64,000 bases of DNA from the NCBI GenBank assembly GCA_009797885.1, contig WNKP01000015.1, positions 1-64,000 on the forward strand, read 5' to 3'. The translations under genes and the position numbers were made by a program. Every line of letters begins with the position of its first letter. Positions within the stretch are counted from its first letter, which is position 1. Of this stretch, positions 18,167 to 27,181 are shown piece by piece. Under the pieces are notes generated by a model. That model did no database searches. It saw only the letters and a program-made list of their open reading frames with translations, and had not been told where the DNA came from. The stretch is from Flavobacteriaceae bacterium GF1. Its GTDB lineage: Bacteria > Bacteroidota > Bacteroidia > Flavobacteriales > Flavobacteriaceae.

Positions 18167-18391
18167 ATGGAGAACACCTGGATACTCATAATAGCGATAG
18201 TAATTTTTTTACTACTAAATTTTCTTTATTACAAAAGTCTTAAAGGTTATATCAAAAAGGAATTTGGTAAGAAATGGTTGAAGATTTGGGGAAACAAAGT
18301 TTATTTCTGGCAAAGTTCAATTTTCGTTAGTGCTGCAGGTACAGTTTTGATACTGTATCTTTTAAAATGGTCCAATATTTTGACTTTTTAA
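18167..18391 (+). CDS. Tiny two-helix membrane protein
   Basis: 74 residues with one transmembrane helix near the N-terminus (WILIIAIVIFLLLNFLYY) and a second near the C-terminus (SSIFVSAAGTVLILYLL). A basic, Trp-containing loop (KGYIKKEFGKKWLKIWGNK) joins them. No family was recognised. Its place in the accessory run and the ATG at 18167 support a real gene, but a spurious frame cannot be excluded. Confidence 0.5.
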   Translation: MENTWILIIAIVIFLLLNFLYYKSLKGYIKKEFGKKWLKIWGNKVYFWQSSIFVSAAGTVLILYLLKWSNILTF

Positions 18392-18533
18392 TGAAAATCC
18401 ATAGGAAAAACATTGCCTTTCCGCTAAAAACTATTAGCCATAGGGACAAAGATTCATTGTGGTTTTGCTTCCTATTAGAGGAACAATCCAGACGGTTGGC
18501 CACAGGCAGAACAAACGTAAATGGGAGAAAAAG

Positions 18534-18884
18534 ATGACGAAAAACTCAAATAAGGACAGGTGCCTGACCTATTTAAGAAAGTATGCGGAAAAAGACCTGG
18601 ATGCCATTACAGCACTATTTTCTGAAAACATTGTATTGCGGGATTGGAAGATTCGTGTGGAGGGAAAGCAGAAAGCCCTGGAAGAAACACAAAAGAACTT
18701 TGAAGCCGCTGATTCCATAGCCATTGAGGTACTCTCGACCTATTACGACGAAAACACGGTGGCCGCAGAATTGAAAATTACCGTGGATGATGTGGAAGAA
18801 CTTCATGTTGTTGATGTGATTACATTTGATGCCAACGGCCAAATTGTATCAATTCGAGCTTATTTGGGAAGGGGTGACGGGTAG
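18534..18884 (+). CDS. SnoaL/NTF2-like protein
   Basis: 116 residues. The N-terminal CLTYLRKYAEKDLDAITALFSENIVLRDW pattern (given in parts) and the later strand pairs (VAAELKITVDD, VVDVITFDANGQIVSIRAYLG) match the cone-shaped SnoaL-like NTF2 fold, which includes isomerases and polyketide cyclases as well as non-enzymes. ATG at 18534 gives the family-typical start; the longer frame from 18459 adds an atypical tail. Substrate unknown. Confidence 0.7.
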   Translation: MTKNSNKDRCLTYLRKYAEKDLDAITALFSENIVLRDWKIRVEGKQKALEETQKNFEAADSIAIEVLSTYYDENTVAAELKITVDDVEELHVVDVITFDANGQIVSIRAYLGRGDG

Positions 18885-18932
18885 AAGCCGTCATAAAGCG
18901 CTTAGATGCTTAACAACATAAAAAATCCGTGC

Positions 18933-19424
18933 TTACAGTTGTTGTCTAAGTTGTCTGTAGGTTTTGGTTATGGATACCATTTCACCATCAAAAGACATTT
19001 CACCTTGTACGGTCAAAAATTCGTTTTCAACACCGAGCTCTAAACTAATTATGGTATTGTCTTCCGTGGTATAGTTCAAGGGGACTTGGGGAGTAGCATC
19101 CCCTTCACTGTTAAAGGTGGTTACCGGCCTCCAGGAGGCGTTAAGAATTTGTTGAACTACAACACATTCGCCACTTTCATTGACTTCATAGGTATGGATT
19201 TCAGCATTGTAATTGGGGTCCGCTTCACTAAACCAATACAAAATCAATGTACTTTCTCTATCACATTCTGTAAGGGTTTGGGCAGTTCCGTTCACAATGG
19301 AACTTTCCAGTTTCCAGACCCCAAAAAACATATTTGGGTCTGCCGTATCAGGAACATCATCTTCTGTACAGGAAAAAAAGAAGCCGATTACTGCCAATAC
19401 ATACACGTGTTTTAGTTTTTTCAT
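18933..19424 (-). CDS. Lipocalin-like lipoprotein
   Basis: 163 residues. The lipobox is VIGFFFSC (Cys19) followed by acidic residues. The mature part begins MFFGVWKLESSIVNG and continues with antiparallel strands ending ITKTYRQL, the outline of the lipocalin-like/DUF4923-type lipoproteins. An alternating Thr/Glu-rich middle includes a cysteine pair (TECDRES, GECVVV) that could form a disulfide. Ligand unknown. It faces the SnoaL-like gene with 48 bases between the two stop codons. Confidence 0.65.
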   Translation of the reverse strand: MKKLKHVYVLAVIGFFFSCTEDDVPDTADPNMFFGVWKLESSIVNGTAQTLTECDRESTLILYWFSEADPNYNAEIHTYEVNESGECVVVQQILNASWRPVTTFNSEGDATPQVPLNYTTEDNTIISLELGVENEFLTVQGEMSFDGEMVSITKTYRQLRQQL

Positions 19425-19494
19425 GCCTCTTTTTATTTATTTTAAAGATAGCTTTTTTGGCTAAGTCAACAATCCAGGCGACACCTAATTTCAT

Positions 19495-19522
19495 AAAAAA
19501 ACCCCTAAACCAAAGGCTTAGG
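19495..19522 (-). terminator. Terminator after the DUF2911 gene
   Basis: On the minus strand, CCTAAGCC and GGTTTAGG pair around TTT with one internal mismatch and are followed by seven or more T. It is 30 bases beyond the DUF2911 stop. Confidence 0.7.
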
Positions 19523-19553
19523 AGCTTAAGAGTTTATCATCAGGTGGGAATTC

Positions 19554-20090
19554 TTAAAACATCACAGGAGTGGCAACCCTAGTGGTTCCCCAGCCCATGA
19601 TCAGATGGGCACCGCCATCCACTTCCTTAAACGCCATGGAAAAGGCTTCCAATGCCTCATCCCCAGTGGAAACGCTGGAGGTAACCCGAACCAAATCGGC
19701 CGAATTGTCATAGGAATAGGCTCCCCACTGATTTAGATTTTTGTTCAAAATAACGGTCCATTCCCCATCACCGGGAATGGTAAATAGGGAATAGGTGCCT
19801 GCGGCTACTTTTTCACCGCCAAAAGTGGCATCCTTGTAAAAGGTAATCTCAGCCGCTTCATTGGCTCCCGTACGCCATACCTTGCCAGATGGGGCCAAAG
19901 TACCCATATCACGTCCCTTGAGTTGTGGACGACTGTAAATGACACGGACCGCTTTGTTGGACTCCTTGTAACTGGATGGGAAAGCGGCAATGTCCGCAGG
20001 ACTCTTGTCCAACCCGCTAAATTTTTGCGCTGTGGCTTCCGTGGTTACCAAGGCCAAAGCAAAGAATGTAAGTGCAAATAGATTTTTCAT
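19554..20090 (-). CDS. DUF2911 secreted protein
   Basis: 178 residues with a signal peptide (LFALTFFALALVTTEATAQ). The DUF2911 core is clear: VRVIYSRPQLKGRDM, GKVWRTGANEAAEITF, AAGTYSLFTIPGD and EWTVILNKNLNQWG. DUF2911 proteins are widespread periplasmic beta-sandwich proteins in Bacteroidota without an assigned role. The unusually long A/T-rich leader between this start and asnB (about 250 bases, divergent) should hold both promoters. Confidence 0.85.
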   Translation of the reverse strand: MKNLFALTFFALALVTTEATAQKFSGLDKSPADIAAFPSSYKESNKAVRVIYSRPQLKGRDMGTLAPSGKVWRTGANEAAEITFYKDATFGGEKVAAGTYSLFTIPGDGEWTVILNKNLNQWGAYSYDNSADLVRVTSSVSTGDEALEAFSMAFKEVDGGAHLIMGWGTTRVATPVMF

Positions 20091-20337
20091 AAGTATTTTT
20101 GGATTTTTATAACTCCCAAAACTAGAGTTTATAAGTCTTGCCCTTTTTTAAAAATGAGTTAAAATTTGCAGGCTTTCAGATTAACTTTGATTTCCTCTGT
20201 TTTCATTATTTCAGATTTCATATTTGTCATTTTTTTTGATTAATTGTTTCAATCTAAAACTATTTTAGGTTTATTTGTTTGATACCATAAATTATAAATG
20301 GAGATTTGTATCATAATTGGAATTAACAAAATACGTT

Positions 20338-22032
20338 ATGTGTGGAATTGTATGTGCGTTTGATTTAAAGGAGCCTTCAGGGAAACTTCGTCCGCAATTG
20401 TTGGAAATGTCCAAAAAAGTGCGGCATCGCGGGCCGGACTGGAGTGGTATTTATGCTGATGAAAAGGCTATTTTGGCCCATGAACGATTGGCCATTGTGG
20501 ATCCTGCTTCCGGAAAACAACCCTTGTTCAGTAAGGACGGGAAGTTGGTACTGGCGGCCAATGGGGAAATCTATAACCATAGGGAACTCAGGAAACGGTT
20601 TGAAGGCGATGGACCAAACGGGTCTAAGTCGAAATATGAGTTTCAAACGCAATCCGATTGTGAAATTATTTTGGCGCTGTACCGGGAGAAAGGGGTGGAT
20701 TTTGTGGACGAAATGAACGGAATCTTTGGTTTTGCCCTTTATGACAGTGAGAAGGATGAATATTTTATTGCCCGTGACCATATGGGGATCATTCCCCTTT
20801 ACATTGGCTGGGACAAGAACGGTACGTTTTACGTTGCCTCGGAACTAAAGGCATTGGAAGGTACCTGTTCCAAAATAGAACTTTTTCCACCAGGGCACTA
20901 TATGCACAGTTCCACGGGGGAATTTGTACGATGGTACAAGCGCGATTGGATGGGGTATGATGATGTAAAGGAGAACGAAACCAGCATTCAGGCGCTTCAT
21001 GATGCCTTGGAAGCTGCGGTGAAACGACAGTTAATGTCCGATGTGCCCTATGGTGTGCTCCTTTCTGGAGGCTTGGATTCATCGGTCACCTCGGCCATTG
21101 CCAAGAAATACTCCCAAATGCGGATAGAATCGGGAGATACCACGGAAGCCTGGTGGCCCCAGTTGCATTCGTTTTCCGTAGGTTTGGATGGTTCCCCGGA
21201 TTTGGCGGCAGCACAAAAGGTGGCCGATCATATTGGAACCATTCACCATGAAATAAAATTTACCATCCAAGAAGGATTGGATGCCGTACGGGATGTCATC
21301 TACAATTTGGAAACCTACGATATCACCACCATAAGGGCCTCAACGCCAATGTACCTTATGGCCAGGGTCATCAAATCCATGGGGATAAAAATGGTGCTTT
21401 CAGGGGAAGGGGCCGATGAGCTTTTTGGTGGATACCTCTATTTTCACAAAGCACCGAGCCCAAAGGACTTTCACGAGGAAACCGTTCGTAAATTGGACAA
21501 ACTCCATATGTACGATTGTCTTAGGGCCAATAAATCCCTTGCCGCATGGGGGATTGAAGGACGTGTTCCCTTTTTGGACAAAGAATTTATGGATGTGGCC
21601 ATGCGCATCAATCCAAAGGATAAGATGATCACTACGGAGCGCATGGAGAAATGGGCCGTACGCAAGGCTTTTGAGGACTACCTACCGGAAAGCGTGGCGT
21701 GGCGCCAAAAAGAACAGTTTTCCGATGGGGTCGGTTACAGTTGGATAGATACCTTAAAAGCTTTGGTCGATGAAAAAATCAGCGATGAACAAATGAAGAA
21801 TGCCCATTTTAAATTTCCCATTCAAACACCAACGACCAAGGAAGAATATTATTACCGCTCCCTATTTGAAGAACATTTCCCTTCCGATGCGGCTGCATTG
21901 AGTGTGCCCCAGGAGCCTTCAGTGGCCTGTAGCACTAAAATTGCCCTGGAATGGGATGAAGCCTTTAAAAATATGAACGATCCTTCTGGACGGGCAGTAG
22001 CCCAGGTCCATGAGGACGCCTATGTAAAATAG
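20338..22032 (+). CDS. asnB: Asparagine synthase B (glutamine-hydrolysing)
   Basis: 564 residues. It makes asparagine from aspartate, glutamine and ATP in the cytoplasm. The N-terminal Ntn-amidotransferase begins MCGIVCAFD, so Cys2 is the nucleophile after Met removal. This fixes the start at 20338 rather than at the earlier in-frame codon. The PP-loop SGGLDSS is at 242-248, and LSGEGADELFGGY marks the synthetase active site. RVPFLDKEFMDVAM and the C-terminal WRQKEQFSDGVGYSWID are characteristic of AsnB. A hairpin terminator follows at 22096. Confidence 0.93.
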   Translation: MCGIVCAFDLKEPSGKLRPQLLEMSKKVRHRGPDWSGIYADEKAILAHERLAIVDPASGKQPLFSKDGKLVLAANGEIYNHRELRKRFEGDGPNGSKSKYEFQTQSDCEIILALYREKGVDFVDEMNGIFGFALYDSEKDEYFIARDHMGIIPLYIGWDKNGTFYVASELKALEGTCSKIELFPPGHYMHSSTGEFVRWYKRDWMGYDDVKENETSIQALHDALEAAVKRQLMSDVPYGVLLSGGLDSSVTSAIAKKYSQMRIESGDTTEAWWPQLHSFSVGLDGSPDLAAAQKVADHIGTIHHEIKFTIQEGLDAVRDVIYNLETYDITTIRASTPMYLMARVIKSMGIKMVLSGEGADELFGGYLYFHKAPSPKDFHEETVRKLDKLHMYDCLRANKSLAAWGIEGRVPFLDKEFMDVAMRINPKDKMITTERMEKWAVRKAFEDYLPESVAWRQKEQFSDGVGYSWIDTLKALVDEKISDEQMKNAHFKFPIQTPTTKEEYYYRSLFEEHFPSDAAALSVPQEPSVACSTKIALEWDEAFKNMNDPSGRAVAQVHEDAYVK

Positions 22033-22095
22033 TTTTGTTTTCATTTTGGGAAACCTCGGTTTCCTGTAAAGGAGAGCCATTTTTTAATTAGTCGG

Positions 22096-22126
22096 AAAGA
22101 AGCACCAAATAGGTGCTTCTTTTTTT
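22096..22126 (+). terminator. Terminator after asnB
   Basis: A perfect 8-base stem GAAGCACC/GGTGCTTC with a 5-base loop is followed by eight T. Confidence 0.88.
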
Positions 22127-22250
22127 GTGGATCATGGAAATTACGAACAGCTTTGGAGCCTGTTTAAAGAGGCACTTTTTTCCACAGGGTTTTGTTAATA
22201 ACTCCACTACTTCGACTATCCCTTACCCCTTAATTTCACTGGGTATTTCG

Positions 22251-22258
22251 TATATTTG
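22251..22258 (+). promoter_or_regulatory. Candidate -7 element of the gyrB promoter
   Basis: TATATTTG matches the Bacteroidota TAnnTTTG consensus 38 bases before the gyrB start. No matching upstream TTG box is present at the ideal distance, so support is partial. Confidence 0.4.
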
Positions 22259-22296
22259 TAGGATTTGAATTTTTGAAAAAAATCTAGCAAATATTT

Positions 22297-24237
22297 ATGA
22301 GCGAAGAAACAAAATCACCCCAATATTCAGCCGATAGTATTCAGGCATTGGAAGGCATGGAACACGTTCGCATGCGACCTTCCATGTATATAGGCGATGT
22401 TGGGACAAGAGGGCTCCATCATTTGGTATATGAAGTCGTGGACAACTCCATTGACGAGGCCATGGGTGGTCATTGTGATACCATAAGTGTCACCATTAAT
22501 GAGGACAATTCCATTACCGTACAGGACAATGGTCGTGGTATTCCCGTGGGACTTCATAAAAAGGAAGGGGTTTCGGCGCTTGAGGTCGTAATGACCAAAA
22601 TTGGTGCTGGCGGAAAATTTGATAAGGATTCCTACAAGGTTTCCGGTGGTCTCCATGGTGTAGGGGTGTCCTGTGTCAACGCCCTTTCGGAACATTTAAA
22701 AGCCACCGTCCACCGTGAAGGTAAGATATGGGAACAGGAATATGAGCGTGGAAAAACGCTGTATCCCGTAAAAAGTGTGGGGGACAGTGATAAGAACGGG
22801 ACCATAGTGACCTTTCATCCGGACAAGACCATTTTTACACAAACGACAGAATATAATTATGACACGCTCGCCAATCGTATGCGGGAATTGGCCTATTTGA
22901 ACAAAGGGGTCACCATTGACCTTACGGATAAAAGGAATACCGATGACAAGGGCGAATTTGTTTCCGAAACCTTTTATTCGGAAGAAGGACTAAAGGAATT
23001 CATCAAGTTTTTGGATGAGACCCGAGTGCCATTGATTCAAAATGTGATAGCAATGGAAGGGGAGAAGAACGGAATTCCTGTTGAGGTGGCGATGATCTAC
23101 AATACCGGTTTTTCGGAAAACCTTCATAGCTATGTCAATAACATCAATACCCATGAGGGAGGGACCCATCTTTCCGGGTTTAGAAGGGGATTGACCTCTA
23201 CCCTAAAAAAATATGCGGACAATTCCGGTCTCCTGGACAAGTTGAAGTTTGAAATCTCGGGGGATGACTTCCGTGAAGGGCTAACGGCCATTGTTTCCGT
23301 AAAAGTTGCGGAGCCACAGTTTGAGGGCCAAACGAAAACCAAACTTGGGAACCGAGAGGTGACCAGTGCCGTGAGTCAAGCCGTCTCAGAGATGTTGACG
23401 GATTATTTGGAAGAACACCCCGACGATGCCAAGCAAATCGTTGAAAAGGTAAAGCTTGCCGCGCAAGCCCGCCATGCTGCGGCCAAGGCCCGCGAAATGG
23501 TCCAACGTAAAAATCCAATGGGCGGAGGTGGACTTCCCGGTAAATTGTCGGACTGCTCCGATCAAGATCCGGAAAACTGCGAATTGTTCCTTGTAGAGGG
23601 GGATTCCGCAGGAGGTACGGCAAAAATGGGCCGGGACAGGAATTTTCAGGCCATTCTTCCCTTGCGGGGAAAGATTTTGAACGTGGAAAAGGCCATGCAG
23701 CACAAGGTATTCGAGAACGAAGAAATTAAGAATATCTACACGGCACTTGGGGTAACCATTGGTACGGAGGAAGACAGCAAAGCACTGAACCTGGAGAAAT
23801 TACGCTATCATAAGGTGGTGATCATGTGTGATGCGGATGTGGATGGGAGTCATATTGAAACCCTAATTTTGACCTTCTTCTTCCGCTATATGCGGGAATT
23901 GATTGAAGGAGGGCATGTCTACATAGCAACCCCTCCCTTGTATTTGGTAAAGAAAGGCAGCAAAAAACGATATGCCTGGAACGATGCCGAACGCGATGAA
24001 ATTGTGGAATCCATGAAAGGGGGTGCCGGTATCCAGCGTTATAAAGGTCTTGGTGAAATGAATGCGGAACAGCTCTGGGATACTACTATGAATCCGGAAT
24101 TCAGGACATTAAGACAAGTAAGTATTGAAAATGCGACGGAATCCGATCGTATTTTCTCCATGTTAATGGGAGATGAAGTCCCTCCAAGGCGGGAATTTAT
24201 TGAAAAGAACGCAGTTTACGCCAACATAGATGCGTAG
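22297..24237 (+). CDS. gyrB: DNA gyrase subunit B
   Basis: 646 residues, the ATPase subunit of gyrase. The GHKL site is seen in YEVVDNSIDEA (Asn50) and DNGRGIPVG, with KVSGGLHGVGVSCVNALS as the ATP lid. The transducer follows. The TOPRIM domain has the catalytic Glu in LFLVEGDSAGGTAK (about 433) and the metal-binding Asp residues in CDADVDGSH (about 511). The C-terminus GLGEMNAEQLWDTTMNPEFR is the usual GyrB tail. Choice between GyrB and ParE rests on overall resemblance (PLRGKILNVEKAM and length). It is a single-gene unit bounded by terminators. Confidence 0.93.
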   Translation: MSEETKSPQYSADSIQALEGMEHVRMRPSMYIGDVGTRGLHHLVYEVVDNSIDEAMGGHCDTISVTINEDNSITVQDNGRGIPVGLHKKEGVSALEVVMTKIGAGGKFDKDSYKVSGGLHGVGVSCVNALSEHLKATVHREGKIWEQEYERGKTLYPVKSVGDSDKNGTIVTFHPDKTIFTQTTEYNYDTLANRMRELAYLNKGVTIDLTDKRNTDDKGEFVSETFYSEEGLKEFIKFLDETRVPLIQNVIAMEGEKNGIPVEVAMIYNTGFSENLHSYVNNINTHEGGTHLSGFRRGLTSTLKKYADNSGLLDKLKFEISGDDFREGLTAIVSVKVAEPQFEGQTKTKLGNREVTSAVSQAVSEMLTDYLEEHPDDAKQIVEKVKLAAQARHAAAKAREMVQRKNPMGGGGLPGKLSDCSDQDPENCELFLVEGDSAGGTAKMGRDRNFQAILPLRGKILNVEKAMQHKVFENEEIKNIYTALGVTIGTEEDSKALNLEKLRYHKVVIMCDADVDGSHIETLILTFFFRYMRELIEGGHVYIATPPLYLVKKGSKKRYAWNDAERDEIVESMKGGAGIQRYKGLGEMNAEQLWDTTMNPEFRTLRQVSIENATESDRIFSMLMGDEVPPRREFIEKNAVYANIDA

Positions 24238-24267
24238 TTAATAAACGTTAACCTAGAGTTCACAACA

Positions 24268-24296
24268 AAAACCCGGATGTCTGATCCGGGTTTTTT
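24268..24296 (+). terminator. Terminator after gyrB
   Basis: The stem AACCCGGAT/ATCCGGGTT with a short loop is followed by a six-T run, 31 bases past the gyrB stop. Confidence 0.88.
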
Positions 24297-24324
24297 AGTT
24301 TAGTGGAAAGAAAAATTTTACAAA

Positions 24325-25338
24325 ATGAAAAAGCTTGTACTATTGGTGTTGACCATATCCTGCGTTTCTTTGGTAAAGGCACAAGATCTTAATGACCTAT
24401 TTATTTCTGGTCTGGAGGATGCGGAACGTTTTGCCAATTCCTATTTGGCCCCGGTTCAAGAAGCGGGTATCTATAGTATTTCCAATGGATGGTACAACAC
24501 CGCGGATGCGAAACCGTTAGGTGGATTTGAAATCTCCATTATCGGTAATATCACCGGGTTTAACAACAAGAATGATAAAAAGGCATTTGTATTGGACCCT
24601 TCTGAATATGACAACCTGGATTTTGTGGACAATCCTGGACAGGCAAGGGAGGTTTCCACGGCCTTGGGTGATATAGAGAACGTTATTGTGTTCGTTGAGG
24701 ACGAAACGGGTTTGGTGAGGGAAGAATTCGAATTGCCCTCCGGATTGGCCGCTGAGGACTTTAATTTTATTCCATCCGGATTTATCCAGGCCAGTGTTGG
24801 CTTAATAAAAGGGTTGGAGGTGAAGGCACGTTTCCTTCCTAAAATCAATTTTGATGACGATGCCGAAATTGGCTTGTTTGGGGCGGGGGTCCAGTATGAA
24901 TTCACCAAGCTTTTGCCAGCCGATAAAGTATTGCCCGTTGCCATTTCGGCGGTTATTGGTTACACCAACCTAACTGGCGAGTACGATTTTACGGAGTCCT
25001 TGGACGTACAAGGGGAAAATCAAAGCATAGATGCCTCTATTAAAACGTGGAACTTTAGCGCCGTGGTTTCAACACGTAAAATTCCGGTAATTAACTTTTA
25101 CGGGGGTATCGGATACATCACCGGACAATCGGATATTGATCTTAACGGAACCTATGTGGTTACTTCCGGGCCTTTTCAACAAACCTATGAAGACCCCTTT
25201 TCGGTGTCTCAGGACGCCAGTGGCGTTGTGGCCAGTTTGGGTACAAAAATAAAGTTGGGATTCTTTAGATTGAATGCCGAGTACAATATCTCCGAATTCA
25301 GCACTTTTACGGCCGGAATGAGCTTTGGATTTAGATAA
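24325..25338 (+). CDS. DUF6588-like outer-membrane barrel protein
   Basis: 337 residues with a signal peptide ending near LVKAQD. A helical start (FISGLEDAERFANSYLAPVQEAG) leads into beta-strand-rich sequence with alternating hydrophobic residues and a terminal aromatic motif (FTAGMSFGFR). This pattern resembles the DUF6588 family of predicted beta-barrels of Bacteroidota. The domain name is from memory and should be treated as tentative. No catalytic residues are evident. The gene stands alone between the gyrB terminator and a bidirectional terminator. Confidence 0.65.
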   Translation: MKKLVLLVLTISCVSLVKAQDLNDLFISGLEDAERFANSYLAPVQEAGIYSISNGWYNTADAKPLGGFEISIIGNITGFNNKNDKKAFVLDPSEYDNLDFVDNPGQAREVSTALGDIENVIVFVEDETGLVREEFELPSGLAAEDFNFIPSGFIQASVGLIKGLEVKARFLPKINFDDDAEIGLFGAGVQYEFTKLLPADKVLPVAISAVIGYTNLTGEYDFTESLDVQGENQSIDASIKTWNFSAVVSTRKIPVINFYGGIGYITGQSDIDLNGTYVVTSGPFQQTYEDPFSVSQDASGVVASLGTKIKLGFFRLNAEYNISEFSTFTAGMSFGFR

Positions 25339-25357
25339 GGATAACAATTTGATCAAT

Positions 25358-25398
25358 AAAAAAGTCCCGCACTGGTTTTTCAGTGTTGGGACTTTTTA
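25358..25398. terminator. Bidirectional terminator between convergent genes
   Basis: AAAAAAGTCCC and GGGACTTTTT flank an inner CACTG/CAGTG pair, giving a long stem with T runs on both strands. It lies between the barrel gene and the convergent lipoprotein gene at 25424. Confidence 0.85.
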
Positions 25399-25423
25399 TT
25401 TCCATATAGTGAACTGGATTACG

Positions 25424-25798
25424 TCATCTTCTGATGGCGAAGACCTCACCGCTCTCCAATTGGAGCATTTCGCTGTCCGAAGAATGTTTTAAGGACACTT
25501 TGACCGGGGGCAGATCCCCTTGGGAATATGAAATGGTGTAGACATCGTCCACAACTTCCCATCTAAAATCGGTTAGAAACACAACTTCATTTTCGGAATA
25601 CTGGTGGTATCTCCCCAAGTATACATCATTAAAAATCCACTCTTCGCTAATTGGGGAATCGGTATTTTTAGCGATATCATCATTCAAATCCGTTCGCACC
25701 CAGATACCCAAAACGGGATCGTTGTTTTCTGGGATACGGCTACAATTGCATACAGCAATGAAGCCAACCACGGCCAGCGTGTAGAAGAACCTCCTCAT
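25424..25798 (-). CDS. Small lipoprotein of unknown function
   Basis: 124 residues. A signal sequence with a double cysteine (VGFIAVCNCSRIPEN) suggests a lipoprotein anchored at the second Cys. The mature part has DPVLGIWVRTDLND near the start and YTISYSQGDLPPVKVSL later, which again suggests a small lipocalin-like barrel. No motif allows a functional call. It is divergent from mdh and convergent with the barrel gene. Confidence 0.65.
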   Translation of the reverse strand: MRRFFYTLAVVGFIAVCNCSRIPENNDPVLGIWVRTDLNDDIAKNTDSPISEEWIFNDVYLGRYHQYSENEVVFLTDFRWEVVDDVYTISYSQGDLPPVKVSLKHSSDSEMLQLESGEVFAIRR

Positions 25799-26016
25799 AA
25801 GTAGGTATGTCGTTAAGATTGGGATAAAGAGAACGGTATTTAAGAGGCCGGTATTGTAAAAATTCGACGTATAGCACCTTTGGTTCGGAAAGTTCGATGA
25901 AACTCAATTTTTTTTAACAATTCCATGGAAAAGGGCTGCGCGGACCAATACCCAAAAGTTTGTCAAAATCTTAAAAACTATGACATATTTCATAAAATTA
26001 TGGTCTTAAAAATCCC

Positions 26017-26024
26017 TATTTTTG
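26017..26024 (+). promoter_or_regulatory. Candidate -7 element of the mdh promoter
   Basis: TATTTTTG fits TAnnTTTG and lies 32 bases before the chosen mdh start, which supports that start over an upstream in-frame ATG. No upstream box was seen at the ideal spacing. Confidence 0.4.
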
Positions 26025-26056
26025 ACGGATTTCAGAACAAAAAAACCATAAGAACT

Positions 26057-26983
26057 ATGAAAGTCACAGTTGTAGGTGCTGGAGCAGTAGGAGCCAGCTG
26101 CGCGGAGTACATCGCGATAAAGGATTTTACTTCAGAAGTAGTGTTGTTGGACATTAAGGAAGGCTACGCCGAAGGAAAGGCCATGGACCTCATGCAGACC
26201 GCTTCGTTGAACGGTTTTGACACCAAAATTACAGGGACTACCAATGATTATTCCAAAACTGCCGGTAGCGATATTGCTGTGATTACTTCGGGAATTCCGA
26301 GAAAACCGGGAATGACCCGTGAAGAACTCATTGGAATAAATGCGGGTATTGTGAAAACAGTGGCCGAGAACTTGTTGAAACACTCTCCAAATACCATTAT
26401 TATTGTGGTGAGCAACCCTATGGATACCATGACGTATTTGGTCCATAAAGCCACGGACCTGCCTAAACACAGGATAATTGGGATGGGCGGTGCTTTGGAC
26501 AGTGCACGGTTTAAATACCGATTGGCCGAAGCCCTGGAAGCGCCCATTTCCGATATTGATGGAATGGTTATCGGCGGACATAGTGATAAGGGCATGGTTC
26601 CCTTAATTGCGCATGCAACACGAAATAGTATCAAAGTAGCCGAGTTTCTGGATGAAGAAAAAATGGACTGGGTGGTCCAGGAAACCAAGGTTGGTGGCGC
26701 CACTTTGACCAAATTACTGGGGACCAGTGCCTGGTATGCCCCAGGGGCAGCAGTTTCATCCCTGGTACAGGCCATTGCCTGTGACCAGAAAAAGATGTTT
26801 CCATGCTCTACCTATTTGGAAGGGGAATATGGGTTACAGGATATTTGTATAGGAGTACCCGTTATTTTGGGCAAAAATGGTATCGAAAAAGTGGTCGAGA
26901 TTGAACTGTCCGATGCCGAAAAAGCCAAGTTGACCGAAAGCGCCCAGGGCGTAAGCAATACCAACGGGCTGTTGGAGGTGTAA
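26057..26983 (+). CDS. mdh: Malate dehydrogenase
   Basis: 308 residues of the LDH-like MDH type, interconverting malate and oxaloacetate with NAD in the TCA cycle. The Rossmann loop VVGAGAVGASCAEY is at the N-terminus and VLLDIKEGYAEGKAMDL carries the NAD-binding Asp. GIPRKPGMTREEL is the mobile loop with substrate-binding arginines, VVSNPMDTMTY is conserved, and the catalytic His is in VIGGHSDKGMVPL. The start at 26057 gives a normal MDH N-terminus; the frame runs open upstream to 25925 without family resemblance. A long palindromic element follows the stop. Confidence 0.92.
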   Translation: MKVTVVGAGAVGASCAEYIAIKDFTSEVVLLDIKEGYAEGKAMDLMQTASLNGFDTKITGTTNDYSKTAGSDIAVITSGIPRKPGMTREELIGINAGIVKTVAENLLKHSPNTIIIVVSNPMDTMTYLVHKATDLPKHRIIGMGGALDSARFKYRLAEALEAPISDIDGMVIGGHSDKGMVPLIAHATRNSIKVAEFLDEEKMDWVVQETKVGGATLTKLLGTSAWYAPGAAVSSLVQAIACDQKKMFPCSTYLEGEYGLQDICIGVPVILGKNGIEKVVEIELSDAEKAKLTESAQGVSNTNGLLEV

Positions 26984-27002
26984 AATCCAACGACTTCAAG
27001 AT

Positions 27003-27092
27003 AAAATGTCATTTCGACCGGAGTGGAGGATTACGTCTGGGATTCCTCGGCGTCCTACCAATTACGGACTCCCCGAAATGACATTTTCTTTT
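27003..27092. repeat. Palindromic element after mdh, also a possible terminator
   Basis: A perfect 14-base inverted repeat (27003-27016 with 27074-27087, AAAATGTCATTTCG) encloses about 57 bases and is followed by CTTTTT. Its interior begins ACCGGAGTGGAGGATT and contains a second pairing (GGAGT with ACTCC). Sequences starting GTCATTTCGACC are common dispersed elements in Bacteroidota, so this is probably a mobile palindrome reused as the mdh terminator. Confidence 0.75.
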
Positions 27093-27123
27093 TGGGAAAC
27101 CCTTCATAATAACCTCATTTCTA

Positions 27124-27154
27124 TTGGCTAATCCTATTTGAAATGATATATTTG
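27124..27154 (+). promoter_or_regulatory. secDF promoter
   Basis: TTG at 27124-27126 and TATATTTG at 27147-27154 are separated by 20 bases, close to the Bacteroidota sigma-70 consensus. They lie 27 bases before the secDF ATG. Confidence 0.65.
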
Positions 27155-27181
27155 CACGCTGTTTACAAAAATTAAAAATCA

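Noticed and set aside
23198-23623. A 141-codon minus-strand frame within gyrB
   Set aside because: Fully inside a well-supported core gene, with no domain resemblance.
25925-26056. N-terminal extension of malate dehydrogenase
   Set aside because: It contains a good -7 promoter element and no MDH-like sequence; the start at 26057 gives a standard 308-residue enzyme.
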